From positions 107,180-171,179 of the forward strand of contig FOEZ01000009.1 of the NCBI GenBank assembly GCA_900110595.1: a stretch of 64,000 nt of DNA, read 5' to 3'. The notes below the pieces were generated by a model, which had not been told where the DNA came from, did no database searches, and saw only the letters and a program-made list of their open reading frames with translations. Shown here in pieces: positions 25,901 to 33,097 of the stretch. Position numbers and translations under genes: made by a program. Each line of letters begins with the position of its first letter. Position 1 is the stretch's first letter. Source of the stretch: Arthrobacter sp. OV608. GTDB taxonomy: Bacteria > Actinomycetota > Actinomycetes > Actinomycetales > Micrococcaceae.

Positions 25901-26495
25901 GGCGGTTGGCAATCACCAGGTGCGTGTGAAGCTGCGGGTCGCCGGTGCGGGATTCCCAGTGGTCGAACGCAGCCGCGATGGCACCCATTGTGACGAGGTG
26001 GGCCACGCCGTTCCGTCCCGCGCGGGTGTGGATGACGTTCTCTTCGAGCCAGGCAAGAGTTTGCTCGACGGCGTCGTGATGGGTTCGAAGGATGCGGTCC
26101 TGGGTGCTGCGAGGGCTGAGTGCCCATAAGACGGACACCGACTTCGGCACGCTGAAGGTTAGGTCGAAGCCGACGACGGCGTGCCTCACCATGGGCGGGC
26201 CAGTCTTGGCGTCGACGGCGGTGGGCTGGCTATGCGGGCGGCCCAACGGGTCGCCCGTGTCGGGGTGGATTGCTAAGTCGAAGACTGCTTTCGCGTCCGT
26301 CTCGGAGACCCGCTCAGCGGGAGCTCTGTTGATCCCTTTGAGCCCACTGCCCATCCATCGGCCTTCCGGAGTGCCGGCCTTCATGTAGTAGGAGGTGGCA
26401 TCCGGGGGCGTAATGGAGAGGTCGTCCATCATGGTCGTCTTGAACAGGTAGCGCAGGCCTGCTTGTGCAGAGAGCCGCGCAATGGACATGGTCAT
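22935..26495 (-). CDS. MobF-family conjugative relaxase-helicase (TrwC/TraI-like)
   Basis: About 1186 aa. ATG 26495 overlaps the upstream stop (ATGA) and is preferred to the longer reading from 26786, which has a Pro/Arg-rich nonsense N-terminus. The TrwC relaxase domain covers about residues 1-320, with candidate catalytic Tyr in AGLRYLF and SYYMKAGT and the metal site GDPQLHTHLVIANR near 185-197. A RecD-like helicase follows: Walker A GPAGTGKTT at 524-532, Walker B LVIIDEASM at about 634-642, the SF1 motif TTAHRSQGITVDTGHTVVTH and VSMTRGR. The C-terminal 250 residues are helical. It would nick oriT, stay bound to the 5' end and unwind the strand for transfer by the type IV system encoded on the other strand. 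All key motifs are intact. Confidence 0.93.
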   Translation of the reverse strand: MTMSIARLSAQAGLRYLFKTTMMDDLSITPPDATSYYMKAGTPEGRWMGSGLKGINRAPAERVSETDAKAVFDLAIHPDTGDPLGRPHSQPTAVDAKTGPPMVRHAVVGFDLTFSVPKSVSVLWALSPRSTQDRILRTHHDAVEQTLAWLEENVIHTRAGRNGVAHLVTMGAIAAAFDHWESRTGDPQLHTHLVIANRLQRITDGAWVTLDSRTLYRAAVAASEHYNGLLFDALHRQLGSDTDIRSPVASTQNPSQQLTGIDEELIREFSNRSRLINVETDRLVAEWVTAHGHPPISATIIKLRQQATLTTRIPKAELPTPLHQLSGQWRDRAIAKGFQPADVLAATINRSRVSPFAFADLPPDWIDAVATLARERVAGKRSTWNRWNLLAEAERVCAQIRCQSASDRNDLMDAVATAAEHQSVPLNEYRYAAAPDAGPELRFRRGNVFDFQGARLYTDTSTLACEDAIMMARNDDGGPVVRADVIMDSLDGVRKPGKPELHSDQRAAVASVLLSGNRLDAIVGPAGTGKTTTLSAVKAIWEAEHGIGSVIGLAPAAASAEVLGRELAMATENVTKWLHESVGSGASSRAERFFDVQTRLTSGHVGERRTLALAQEAAQLAATQQRWCFRSDQLVIIDEASMVSTFQLAALVQQAQEARAKILLVGDPGQLDAVDAGGVLGWLDRQGKTTRLSSIWRFHEKWEGASSLKLRNGDYSAIKDYEQHRRIRHGTYLDMVDQAYLAWQADTLAGMSSILIAADNDTVGMLNERAQADLVAQGQVDPELSVLLSDGLYAGSGDTIIARGNNRRLVDSGGDFVRNGTLFDVESVSSRDGSLLAVRRETGARVVLPPTYLESSVELGYATTAHRSQGITVDTGHTVVTHGRLTRELLYVSMTRGRSGNFAYVSEGDDSDHPAVDPSLQLSWRSILGEVLAAEGAERTAHEVRDAERRKADSLERLYAEYDYLAQIAAAQSLAHCLNGHDGGSSLGLEHSPSWGAAVAAWRKATAVSRPGAERVLEQTLRDTAGAKDPAAILSMRLRRSLRGMPTAAPNPLDEALAISRPDLAEMVDQVRQRIRQRTYTATVAAMTDDLEWKNSLIDSIGSGGSSVQLIRDIALFRDRWGISDSPLPLGAPPSDYEWEQRGHRERLQDAIDAAKNGPSTLPPSSSSENMTHSQQVVLTSAGWQL

Positions 26496-27004
26496 AGCCG
26501 CGGCGTTCCAGTCAGGCGCCTCGATGGATCCCATCCGCGGCGGCCGAATATTTCGAGGGTTGCTCGATCGAGCGCGACGCCTTTTGCCTCGGCAAGGGAG
26601 ACCAGCCAGGCAGAGATATGTGCCAGGTCCTGGACATTGATTCTTTGAGCACGTTTGAGGCGGGCGACCTCTGACTGGAGGAGGTTGTTGCGGGCTCTCT
26701 GTTCGGAGTTCTCTGCGTTGAGCCGATCGATTTCGCTGGCTTGGGAGCGGAGCTTGGACTGGAGTACTTCCCGGTGCCGTTGGCACGACCGCTTCTTAGA
26801 CTCTAGTTCTCGCTTGGTTGCTTCCAACTGGGCCGCGATGTCAGTGGCTGGCGAGTCTGCTTTCGGTGACAGGGCAGGGCTGCTGCGAGCACGACGTCGG
26901 CGGCGGTCCCGTTGCCTGTTGGCACAGCGCGTTGAGCAGAAGCGCTGTGTCTGACGGGAAGACTTGAAGCTCTCGGGGCACTCTTCGCATTTCTTGGTGG
27001 TCAC
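26492..27004 (-). CDS. Zinc-finger plus coiled-coil accessory protein coupled to the relaxase
   Basis: 170 aa from ATG 27004. The N-terminus has a compact Cys cluster (CEECPESFKSSRQTQRFCSTRCANRQ) like a small treble-clef or MYM-type zinc ribbon, followed by a very basic stretch (RDRRRRRARS). Residues about 60-120 are a coiled coil (QLEATKRELESKKRSCQRHREVLQSKL and on), then a helical tail with VQDLAHISAWLVSLAEAKGVAL. Its stop overlaps the relaxase start, so the proteins are made together. It probably binds the transfer origin and helps load the relaxase, as small accessory proteins do in other relaxosomes. This is inferred from context; I know no named family for it. Confidence 0.65.
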   Translation of the reverse strand: MTTKKCEECPESFKSSRQTQRFCSTRCANRQRDRRRRRARSSPALSPKADSPATDIAAQLEATKRELESKKRSCQRHREVLQSKLRSQASEIDRLNAENSEQRARNNLLQSEVARLKRAQRINVQDLAHISAWLVSLAEAKGVALDRATLEIFGRRGWDPSRRLTGTPRL

Positions 27005-27335
27005 GTGTGTTCATCTGTGCGAGATGGTCTCCCGACATGACTCGACGGGGGCAGCTCTCACGCTGACGGCCTTGGATGCCAGAGGTGTGAAGGATTGAGA
27101 AGGATTGAGGGAGTCGATGGACGGTCGGCGTGAGCCTGTTGTTTTGGGCAGGAAAAAGATTCGTTGACTGTCCGGATGCTTGTGCTCGGTGATGGCATGC
27201 ATGGGCCCGGCGTTTGGACAATTCGCGCACTACTGCCTATATGGCTGGGAAGTCTTCTTTCGGTGCTCAAGGGCACGTTCGCCGTGCTCGATGACTGATT
27301 TATCGTGTGCGCTGAGCAGTTCCCGCACTTGGGGG
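27005..27335. other. Gene-free gap with repeats, candidate transfer origin
   Basis: No credible gene. It lies directly upstream of the accessory-protein and relaxase genes. It contains two tandem copies of AAGGATTGAG (27090-27109) between imperfect 13-bp inverted arms (27057-27069 and 27122-27134, 11 of 13 matching). Inverted plus direct repeats next to a relaxase operon are the usual layout of an oriT. The nick site cannot be named. Confidence 0.4.
27090..27109. repeat. Tandem 10-bp direct repeat upstream of relaxase genes
   Basis: Two adjoining identical copies of AAGGATTGAG, 86 bp before the accessory-protein start, enclosed by an imperfect inverted repeat. Confidence 0.6.
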
Positions 27336-28238
27336 TTAGCCATCTCGCAATCGCGAATCTCCACGAGGCGTCGATGAAGCTGGGTTTCGACGTGGCGGCA
27401 GAAGAACAGAAATAGGGTGGCGCGTCGATCCTGCAGGACGAGCTCGCGTCGGCCATAATACCTTGTTCCAGATGGGCCTGATCTCCATGAGGAGCATCCT
27501 TAAGCGCAGTCCGAAGAGGTCCTGTTGCGGGCTGCCTGCAAGGCGGGGGAGGAGTAGCCCGAGACTGACAAGTAATACAGCGCAGGTCTCGCCGGTCCAG
27601 TAAAAGGTGTTCAGGGCGGCGGCAGCCGGGCTGTCAGCGTCCTCAGCCTCGGACAGGATCCCGTAGAGCAGCCGGTCGACCAAGACCAGGGCAAACAGAA
27701 TACAACCGCCCGCGATGAGGGTGAATGCCGATCGGAATGCACGGGCCCGCATGTGCGGAACGTGGCTGCGGCAAACCCGGGCTATGTCGAGGCAGACCCA
27801 CATGATGAAGGCTGATCCCGCCCATAGGAAGACTGCCATTCCTGGCTGGTCACCGTAGGTCAAAGGGAGGTTCGGATCTGTCTCCTCTACCCGGCTTCCG
27901 AGAAAACCCGCCGTAACCGCCGTGCACACCACAAAGGTGACCCGTTGGCCCAAGGCGAGTTGCCGCCGTCGTACGTTGGCGTCCGAAACCGCGGCTAGCA
28001 GTATCGCACTGCGAAACTGCCAGAACCCGAGGAGTAACGACAACAAGGTGACCAACCCTACGCGGTTGTGTCCCCCGAGCAGGGGATCGACCCCGTGGTA
28101 GACGGCGGGGACGTAAAGTGTGCAGGCTATTGCGGCCAAGATAGTGGCACGAAATACGCTTCCGCGGTCTGAGTCGAATGCGGCCGGGAGGCGCAAGACA
28201 GTAAGAATCCAGAGAGCGGCGGCCGGCACTACTTCCAT
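27336..28238 (-). CDS. MAB_1171c-like multi-pass membrane protein
   Basis: 300 aa. ATG 28238 shares a base with the upstream stop (TGATG), so translation is coupled. About seven hydrophobic helices lie in the first 230 residues (for example FRATILAAIACTLYVPAVYHG, VGLVTLLSLLLGFWQF, VTFVVCTAVTAGFLGS, MAVFLWAGSAFIMWVCLDIARVC, SAFTLIAGGCILFALVLVDRLLY). The motif FYWTGETCAVLLVSLGLLLPRL and the following basic cytosolic tail are typical of the MAB_1171c family of putative transporters in Streptomyces and mycobacteria, where the tail usually carries DUF6545; here the tail is short. Those genes often sit next to ParH-like zincins, as here. Substrate and role are unknown. Confidence 0.65.
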   Translation of the reverse strand: MEVVPAAALWILTVLRLPAAFDSDRGSVFRATILAAIACTLYVPAVYHGVDPLLGGHNRVGLVTLLSLLLGFWQFRSAILLAAVSDANVRRRQLALGQRVTFVVCTAVTAGFLGSRVEETDPNLPLTYGDQPGMAVFLWAGSAFIMWVCLDIARVCRSHVPHMRARAFRSAFTLIAGGCILFALVLVDRLLYGILSEAEDADSPAAAALNTFYWTGETCAVLLVSLGLLLPRLAGSPQQDLFGLRLRMLLMEIRPIWNKVLWPTRARPAGSTRHPISVLLPPRRNPASSTPRGDSRLRDG

Positions 28239-28720
28239 CAGCCGAAAACGCGGCGAAAAGCTAAGGGCTCAGCCGGGGCACCGACGTCGCTGTTGATAAT
28301 TCGTGTTGCGAGCTGGTCAGCCAGGATTTCTGCCGTCAGCTCGGCGTCATCGGTGTAGCTGCTGCGGCCAAGCACTCGGACTATGTCAACGTCGAGGTCG
28401 GGCAGGAGGGTGGCCGCCAGTTCTTGGCTGGCCCTTTGTAGGTCATGGTGGAGAATCATGTGACTGAACTCGTGCAGGATTATCTGCTGCCGGTGCCAGG
28501 AAGATTTCACTGGCGCGTGCAAGACCAGGTCGCGGTCGGCGCAAACCAGCCAGATGCCGCATAGTTCAGTTCCCGACAAGCCGGGAAGTTCATCGACCTG
28601 TATGTCCCTGCCCCGCTGTGACTCCAGCTTGTCCTGAATGAACTGGAGAGTGGCGTCCCTCGGTAGGCCGAAGCCATGCTCCGCCCTGCGAGCTATTCTT
28701 CGGGCTTCACGGTAGTTCAT
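28238..28720 (-). CDS. ParH-like ImmA/IrrE-type metallopeptidase
   Basis: 160 aa from ATG 28720, overlapping the upstream gene by 14 bases. The zinc motif HEFSH (about residues 83-87) sits in QQIILHEFSHMILHH, as in ImmA/IrrE proteins; preceding blocks LPGLSGTELCGIWLVCADRDLVLHAP match the ParH-like family of actinobacteria. A downstream acidic helix DDAELTAEILADQLA could supply the third ligand. ImmA-type peptidases cleave repressors, and a ParH-like protein next to a MAB_1171c membrane protein is a recurring pair, so a membrane-signal-to-regulator circuit is conceivable. No XRE repressor gene is adjacent, so the target is unknown. Confidence 0.78.
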   Translation of the reverse strand: MNYREARRIARRAEHGFGLPRDATLQFIQDKLESQRGRDIQVDELPGLSGTELCGIWLVCADRDLVLHAPVKSSWHRQQIILHEFSHMILHHDLQRASQELAATLLPDLDVDIVRVLGRSSYTDDAELTAEILADQLATRIINSDVGAPAEPLAFRRVFG

Positions 28721-29600
28721 TGCTTTTGCCGTTTTGCGGGCGGGGAACGTTGATCGGGCCGATCTGACTCAAGGAGTATCCGTCCGGGTACAACGATGAG
28801 CCGGATTTGCCCGGAGTGAAGTGCGGCTTCTGTTGCAGGGGTCGACGCCGGTGGAAGGTATTGCGAATGCGCAGTCCTCCTCCGAATGCTGCTCTAGAAA
28901 CCCATCCGGACCGAGGAAGTCCTAGGGCATCGACAAGACGGTCATCCTCAAGCATCGCGCTGATGATTCTTCCCGCGAAGGGGCGTAGTGGGAGGGGCAG
29001 CCGGTTTCGGAACACCTGAACGGTGGCGTCCATCAAGTCCCGGCCCTCAGCTGATTGAGCAACGTGCGTTGATTCGTAGCTGTCGAAGAATCGTTCGGCT
29101 TCGGTATAGGTAGCGGGCATACCGGCGATGTTCATGCCAGAACCCAACTCACCGAATAAGCGCGAGGCAGCAGCGAGCTCTGCACTCGTCGGCGGACGCC
29201 AAGCATGCTGCTGGCACCACCGAATCGGGACTACCAGCAACGTGAGCAGGACGTAAAGAAAATCGTCCTTGCTCCCAGGAACATGCCGGTGGACCTGATT
29301 GAGCAAGGTGACCAGTTGCCGGCCACGATCACTGTCAAGGCCGTTGGAGATGAGTTCATAGATGACTATTGCTGTGTCGTAGGAGCGCTTCATCGGGCGT
29401 TCTTGAATTTCGCCGTTGGCGTGAAGGGTTGCTGCGATGCTGGGAATGGCGAAGTTTCTGTAATAGGAGAGGAAGAAGCCAAGCTCCATGTCCGCTGCGA
29501 GGTCGTAAAGGACCATATTTCGGAAGGTGGTTTCCCAGTCTTCCGGGGGCGGGGTTTCTTGACGGCGGAGGCTGGCCGAGAGACTGGCGTGAATGCTCAT
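28707..29600 (-). CDS. MpaB/DUF2236-type oxygenase-like protein
   Basis: 297 aa from ATG 29600, which has a GGGGG ribosome site; the longer frame to 29648 lacks one. The family pattern is visible: ADMELGFFLSYYRNFAIPSIAATL, KRSYDTAIVIYELISNGLDSDRGRQL, LLNQVHRHVPGSKDDFLYVLLTLLVVPIRW and the later GWR-like WRPPTSAELAA, as in the oxygenase MpaB family (DUF2236), which includes heme proteins such as the latex-clearing protein Lcp. The Arg-Asp-Thr-like and His residues of the heme or substrate pocket are partly present. No signal peptide. The substrate may be a lipid or terpenoid, by inference. It is the second gene in a four-gene operon with SRPBCC, ParH-like and membrane proteins. Confidence 0.72.
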   Translation of the reverse strand: MSIHASLSASLRRQETPPPEDWETTFRNMVLYDLAADMELGFFLSYYRNFAIPSIAATLHANGEIQERPMKRSYDTAIVIYELISNGLDSDRGRQLVTLLNQVHRHVPGSKDDFLYVLLTLLVVPIRWCQQHAWRPPTSAELAAASRLFGELGSGMNIAGMPATYTEAERFFDSYESTHVAQSAEGRDLMDATVQVFRNRLPLPLRPFAGRIISAMLEDDRLVDALGLPRSGWVSRAAFGGGLRIRNTFHRRRPLQQKPHFTPGKSGSSLYPDGYSLSQIGPINVPRPQNGKSNELP

Positions 29601-29701
29601 CGTTTCCCCCGTCCTTTGTGTTCCAGCAGTGCCCGAAAGGGGGTTCATCGCGGATCCCCCAACTCGGCTGGTTCCATACTAAGACTGTCTCGAACGGCTG
29701 C

Positions 29702-30232
29702 CTAGAGTGGTGTAGACGGGTCGACAGGACTGTTTCTGTTCGCCTTTGCCAAGGCGCTGATCAGCCCCCTTTCGCCTTGGTGCATCAACAAGGCATGGGC
29801 TGCGGTAAAGGCTGGCCCCGCGATAGGTGTCAGCAAATTCATCCAGCGCTTAGTGGGGCGCACCCTCCACTCGATGTCCATGCGTGTTGCTTGGTCTTGT
29901 TCTTCGGGAATCAGCGTTACACGCCCGCTGCCCTGGAGGTCGCCGCCGGCGTCGAAATCTATCTTGCGCGGCGTGACGACATCGGTTGGGTGAATGCTGA
30001 TGGTGAGGGAGTAGCCCAAAATGGCTTTGAACCTGAGGTACGCAGTGGTGGCTTTCAGGATGTCCTCGTTGGAGCTACTCGTGGTCTTTCTGCGGGTTAT
30101 CGGGGCCGCGAAACGGCAATGCGGCCACCACTGCGGCCAGCTCATGTCGATGTCCGCGATGATCGCCCACACTTGCTCCGTGGTCGCGGGGAGATGCCAA
30201 GTGGACTTGAGGTCGAAGAGCCGTGACTGCAT
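29702..30232 (-). CDS. SRPBCC (polyketide cyclase/START-like) family protein
   Basis: 176 aa. The start of the fold is clear: LKSTWHLPATTEQVWAIIADIDMSWPQWWPHCR, as in SRPBCC ligand-binding proteins, then alternating strands (LTISIHPTDVVTPRKIDFDAGGDLQGSGRVTLIPEEQ, RMDIEWRVRPTKRWMNLL) and a final long helix (GPAFTAAHALLMHQGERGLISAL). Such proteins hold hydrophobic small molecules and may act as cyclases or carriers. It lies 101 bp upstream of the MpaB-type gene on the same strand and is probably the first gene of that operon. The ligand is unknown; a shared lipid-like substrate with the oxygenase is inference. Confidence 0.7.
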   Translation of the reverse strand: MQSRLFDLKSTWHLPATTEQVWAIIADIDMSWPQWWPHCRFAAPITRRKTTSSSNEDILKATTAYLRFKAILGYSLTISIHPTDVVTPRKIDFDAGGDLQGSGRVTLIPEEQDQATRMDIEWRVRPTKRWMNLLTPIAGPAFTAAHALLMHQGERGLISALAKANRNSPVDPSTPL

Positions 30233-30422
30233 GTTGTTATCTTGACACCTTCATGCTGGTGGGGGCTCAACTTGCCAATCACTTCCTCATTAGAAGCGAA
30301 GCTGTCTGATTCGAGGCCCCTCTTCGCCGCTCTAGTTGGAGGCCGTCCAATTTTGCAGCGGCTTGTAACGGAAACCGGGTGGAACTGCCTGGTCTAGGTG
30401 TGAGACTCAGGAGGTACTTGAT

Positions 30423-31130
30423 GTGGTCAGTAAGTTCAGGAAATCAGGTTCGATACCAGCACGAAGGGGAGGTAATAGTCCGTCCCTGTACGCGCCGAGG
30501 GCAATTACGCTCCCCGCGGGGGACAATGTGGTTACGGACCGGAACCTGCTGGAAAGCGAGGAATTCGGTGATTTGACGTTCGGCCCGAACGGGTGGGGCC
30601 TGGAGCGCCTCAGCCCGGTCGAGCGGGCCGGCATTGCCATCAACGTCGGCGTCGACCAGTTCGGCGGCGACCGAAATCCCGCCCTTATCGAGGATCTCGT
30701 CGACAGCGGCATAGTCCGCGAGTCACGGATCGACGAGTCCGTTCGACGCCTGCTGCGCGAGAAGTTCCCTCTCGGTTTGTTCGAGAACCGCAGGGTGAGC
30801 GTTGACCAGGCCAGAAATCTATGCGGCTCGCCTGTCTACGTCGAGAAGGGCAAAGCCGCGCAGCGGGCATCTCTCGTCCTGCTCTCCGACGACTTGGCCC
30901 TAATTACCCACAACGCCCGTCTCTTCGTGGAGGGTATCGAGGAGGTTGACGGGTTCGAAACAATGGCAGATCCAGCCGCTGCCGACGCCATCCTCGTTCG
31001 CTTAGACGCACCATTTTAGAACGGCCGGGGGTCGGTTATTGTCGAAGCGTCGCGCGAGGACGTCCCATTCGACACCGCGTTCAAACGATTCCGAGCAGGC
31101 TTCGGCCACATCCGGGACATCCGCACCTCT
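30423..31130 (+). pseudogene. Broken GH3 beta-glycosidase gene, relic 1
   Basis: Reading from 30423 gives GH3 features: ATWG-like GWGLERLSPVERAGIAINVGVDQFGG, then GIVRESRIDESVRRLLREKFPLGLFENRRV and RLFVEGIEEVDGFETMADPAAADAILVRL. The frame stops at 31017 with TAG; in relic 2 the matching position reads CGA. Beyond the stop, 31050-31125 still encodes SREDVPFDTA and a GFG segment, the usual C-terminal end of GH3 enzymes, showing an internal deletion. The N-terminal catalytic half is missing. It is clearly non-functional. Confidence 0.82.
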
Positions 31131-31307
31131 AATTCCCAGCGTCTAGCTACGCCCGCAAGTATTGGGCATGCTGGTGTGGATGCATGTGCTGTCAGCGCAC
31201 GTGCCCGTCTGCGCAGATCGCGAGAAGGGTCAAGAGGCGGAATCCCGCCCGGGACGGGCGGGGCGACGATGTCAGTAGGGCGGCAACGGACTCAGGGACC
31301 CCCAGGC

Positions 31308-32066
31308 TTAGAGCGATTCCCCCAGGCCGTGGGCGATGGCCATGGCAGCCTTCACCAACATTTCCCCGAACTTGTCTTGCAACTCAGCAGACATTCGATG
31401 AACCGGGGTTGAGATGCCTATTCCGGCGACTCCTACCCCGGCGACAAGGATGGGCGCTGCAATACCGTGGACGCCTTCTTGCCACTGCTGGTTGTTCACT
31501 GCGTAGCCCCGGACCCGGGTTTGATGAATGGCAGTGGCAAATGTTTCAACATCCGTGATTGTAAATGGTGTGTAGGCGGTCAATCCCCGGAGCAGGACTC
31601 GTTGGACCTCGCTGTCAGACCGTGTGGAGAGAAGGGCTTGCCCGTGGGCGGAGGCCAACAGTGGAATCGACATACCTGGAGAGACGTGCGCGCGCACCGC
31701 TTGAGGGCTGTCGAGAGTCTCAAGGACAAAGACTGAGTCCCCTTTAACCGTCGCAAGATGTATGGTCTCCCGGGTCTCCTCCCGAAGCTGCTCCATCACC
31801 GGTAGCGCTATCGTGCGGAGATCATTGCCGGCTTGATGTCGCTGCCCCAACTGGAACATCTTCGGGGTCAACGTCCAGCGTGTCACTTGGCCGTGGACCT
31901 CGACGGCCCAACCTCCCTCCTGTAGTGTGCGGAGCATCCGCTGTACGGACGACTTCGGGAGTTCCAAATCTCTGGCCAGCTGCGATACGCCTACCAGGCC
32001 GGGCTCGGTAAGTCGCTCCAGCACGCGCATTGCCGTCAACACGCTTCTCACGCCGTCACTGGCCAC
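31308..32066 (-). CDS. IclR-family transcriptional regulator
   Basis: 252 aa. The N-terminal winged helix is typical: GVRSVLTAMRVLERLTEPGLVGVSQLARDLELPKSSVQRMLRTLQEGGW, with recognition helix PKSSVQRMLRTL. The C-terminal effector domain follows: LPVMEQLREETRETIHLATVKGDSVFVLETLDSPQ, HVSPGMSIPLLASAHGQALL and GVHGIAAPILVAGVGVAGIGIS. IclR proteins sense small catabolic acids. It lies 1 kb from an MHS-family transporter on the same strand, but between them is an IS relic, so a regulatory link is uncertain. It is flanked on the left by GH3 relic 1. It appears intact. Confidence 0.85.
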   Translation of the reverse strand: MASDGVRSVLTAMRVLERLTEPGLVGVSQLARDLELPKSSVQRMLRTLQEGGWAVEVHGQVTRWTLTPKMFQLGQRHQAGNDLRTIALPVMEQLREETRETIHLATVKGDSVFVLETLDSPQAVRAHVSPGMSIPLLASAHGQALLSTRSDSEVQRVLLRGLTAYTPFTITDVETFATAIHQTRVRGYAVNNQQWQEGVHGIAAPILVAGVGVAGIGISTPVHRMSAELQDKFGEMLVKAAMAIAHGLGESL

Positions 32067-33097
32067 CCGGTTCCTCCCATTTAGCCGACACTTCAGATTG
32101 TCTCGCCAGCTTACTGCGTCCCGAAGTACCAGCCGGGACGTCGCACTCCACCTGCGCGGATGCCTCGACTATTCAGGGCTTTCGTCGCGTCGGTTGCTCG
32201 TATGGACTTGGTGGCGAGGAGCCAACGGAAATGTATCTGTGAACCCTGCTCGGCATTGAGCGAGGACCCAGGTGCCCAGTCAGCGCGCTCAGGAGCGCCC
32301 GGTTCCTCTCATAGTTTCGAGACTGCTTCGGAGAAGCGGTCGGGCCGAGGATCTTTTGCCCGACGCTGCCCGGGTGAGCGAGCTCAGCACAAGACAACCG
32401 GCGAGGTGACCCCCACTAGGAATCCCTATTTCCAGCATGATCTCTCTGTGGCGTGCAAAAGCTATGTAGCCAACTCCCTCCGCTAAGCAATCGAGTGCCT
32501 ATGCCTGTCTCTTGACGCGCCCCCGACTTGGGGAGTACTCATGATAGGCAGGTACCAGACCTTGGCGGTCATTGTGGCATTGAACTGATTCGCGTTTTTT
32601 AGAAATCCGATTCAGGGAGAGCAAGCGATCGCAGATTTCGGAAGCGTGAATGAAGGTGGCGCGTTCTATCAGGAGCTGACGTCACCCCTTGTAGGAGTGG
32701 CCACTGAAGCCGAAAGTAGGATCCGATGGTTATGCCCGGTAACGGATCCAACTTCCGACCTCGCGGCTTAGCCCAAGCACTGACGGGGGGCATCAGCTAC
32801 AGCGCACCATCGCCGGGCCGCGCGCCAACGGTGAATCGAACGCTACAACCGCATCCTCGTTGAAAAATGGGCCTACGCCCCTACACCTCAGAAACCGACG
32901 TCGCCGATAGTCTTTGGAGTTAACGATAGAAGCGCCCCCGGACCTTGTCGGCGCCAGGACGGGCTGCATGCACCTGAAATACTGGAAGGCCAAGGCACCT
33001 GTTCAATCGTGGCATCCCTATCGGCTAGCGAGTGTACGGGGTACTTGTATTACCTATGTGTCGATGTGGCGTAGCCTTTCTGTGTCCGGTCTATTTA
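32067..33097. other. Gene-poor stretch with an IS481 scrap
   Basis: About 1 kb without an intact gene. The only recognisable coding trace is the IS481-type transposase fragment at 32790-32917. The rest shows short frames without ribosome sites. Confidence 0.55.
32790..32917 (+). mobile_element. IS481-family transposase fragment
   Basis: Bases 32838-32879 encode ERYNRILVEKWAYA and, after a shift of frame, 32879-32917 encode PYTSETDVADSLW. Together these equal the conserved C-terminal block around the catalytic Glu of IS481 transposases (ERxNRxLxEEWAYARPYTSE). Upstream bases 32800-32835 resemble the preceding TIxGPRxxxTNGK segment. No inverted repeats remain. It is a decayed remnant. Confidence 0.7.

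Noticed and set aside
26496-26786. 97-residue N-terminal extension of the MobF relaxase
   Set aside because: Pro/Arg-rich and unlike any relaxase; the ATGA overlap at 26492-26495 explains the true start.
1-31000. Plasmid replication and partition genes (Rep, ParA/ParB)
   Set aside because: None of the proteins shows Rep or ParA motifs, so I did not call a plasmid backbone; the element may be integrative or have these genes outside the window.
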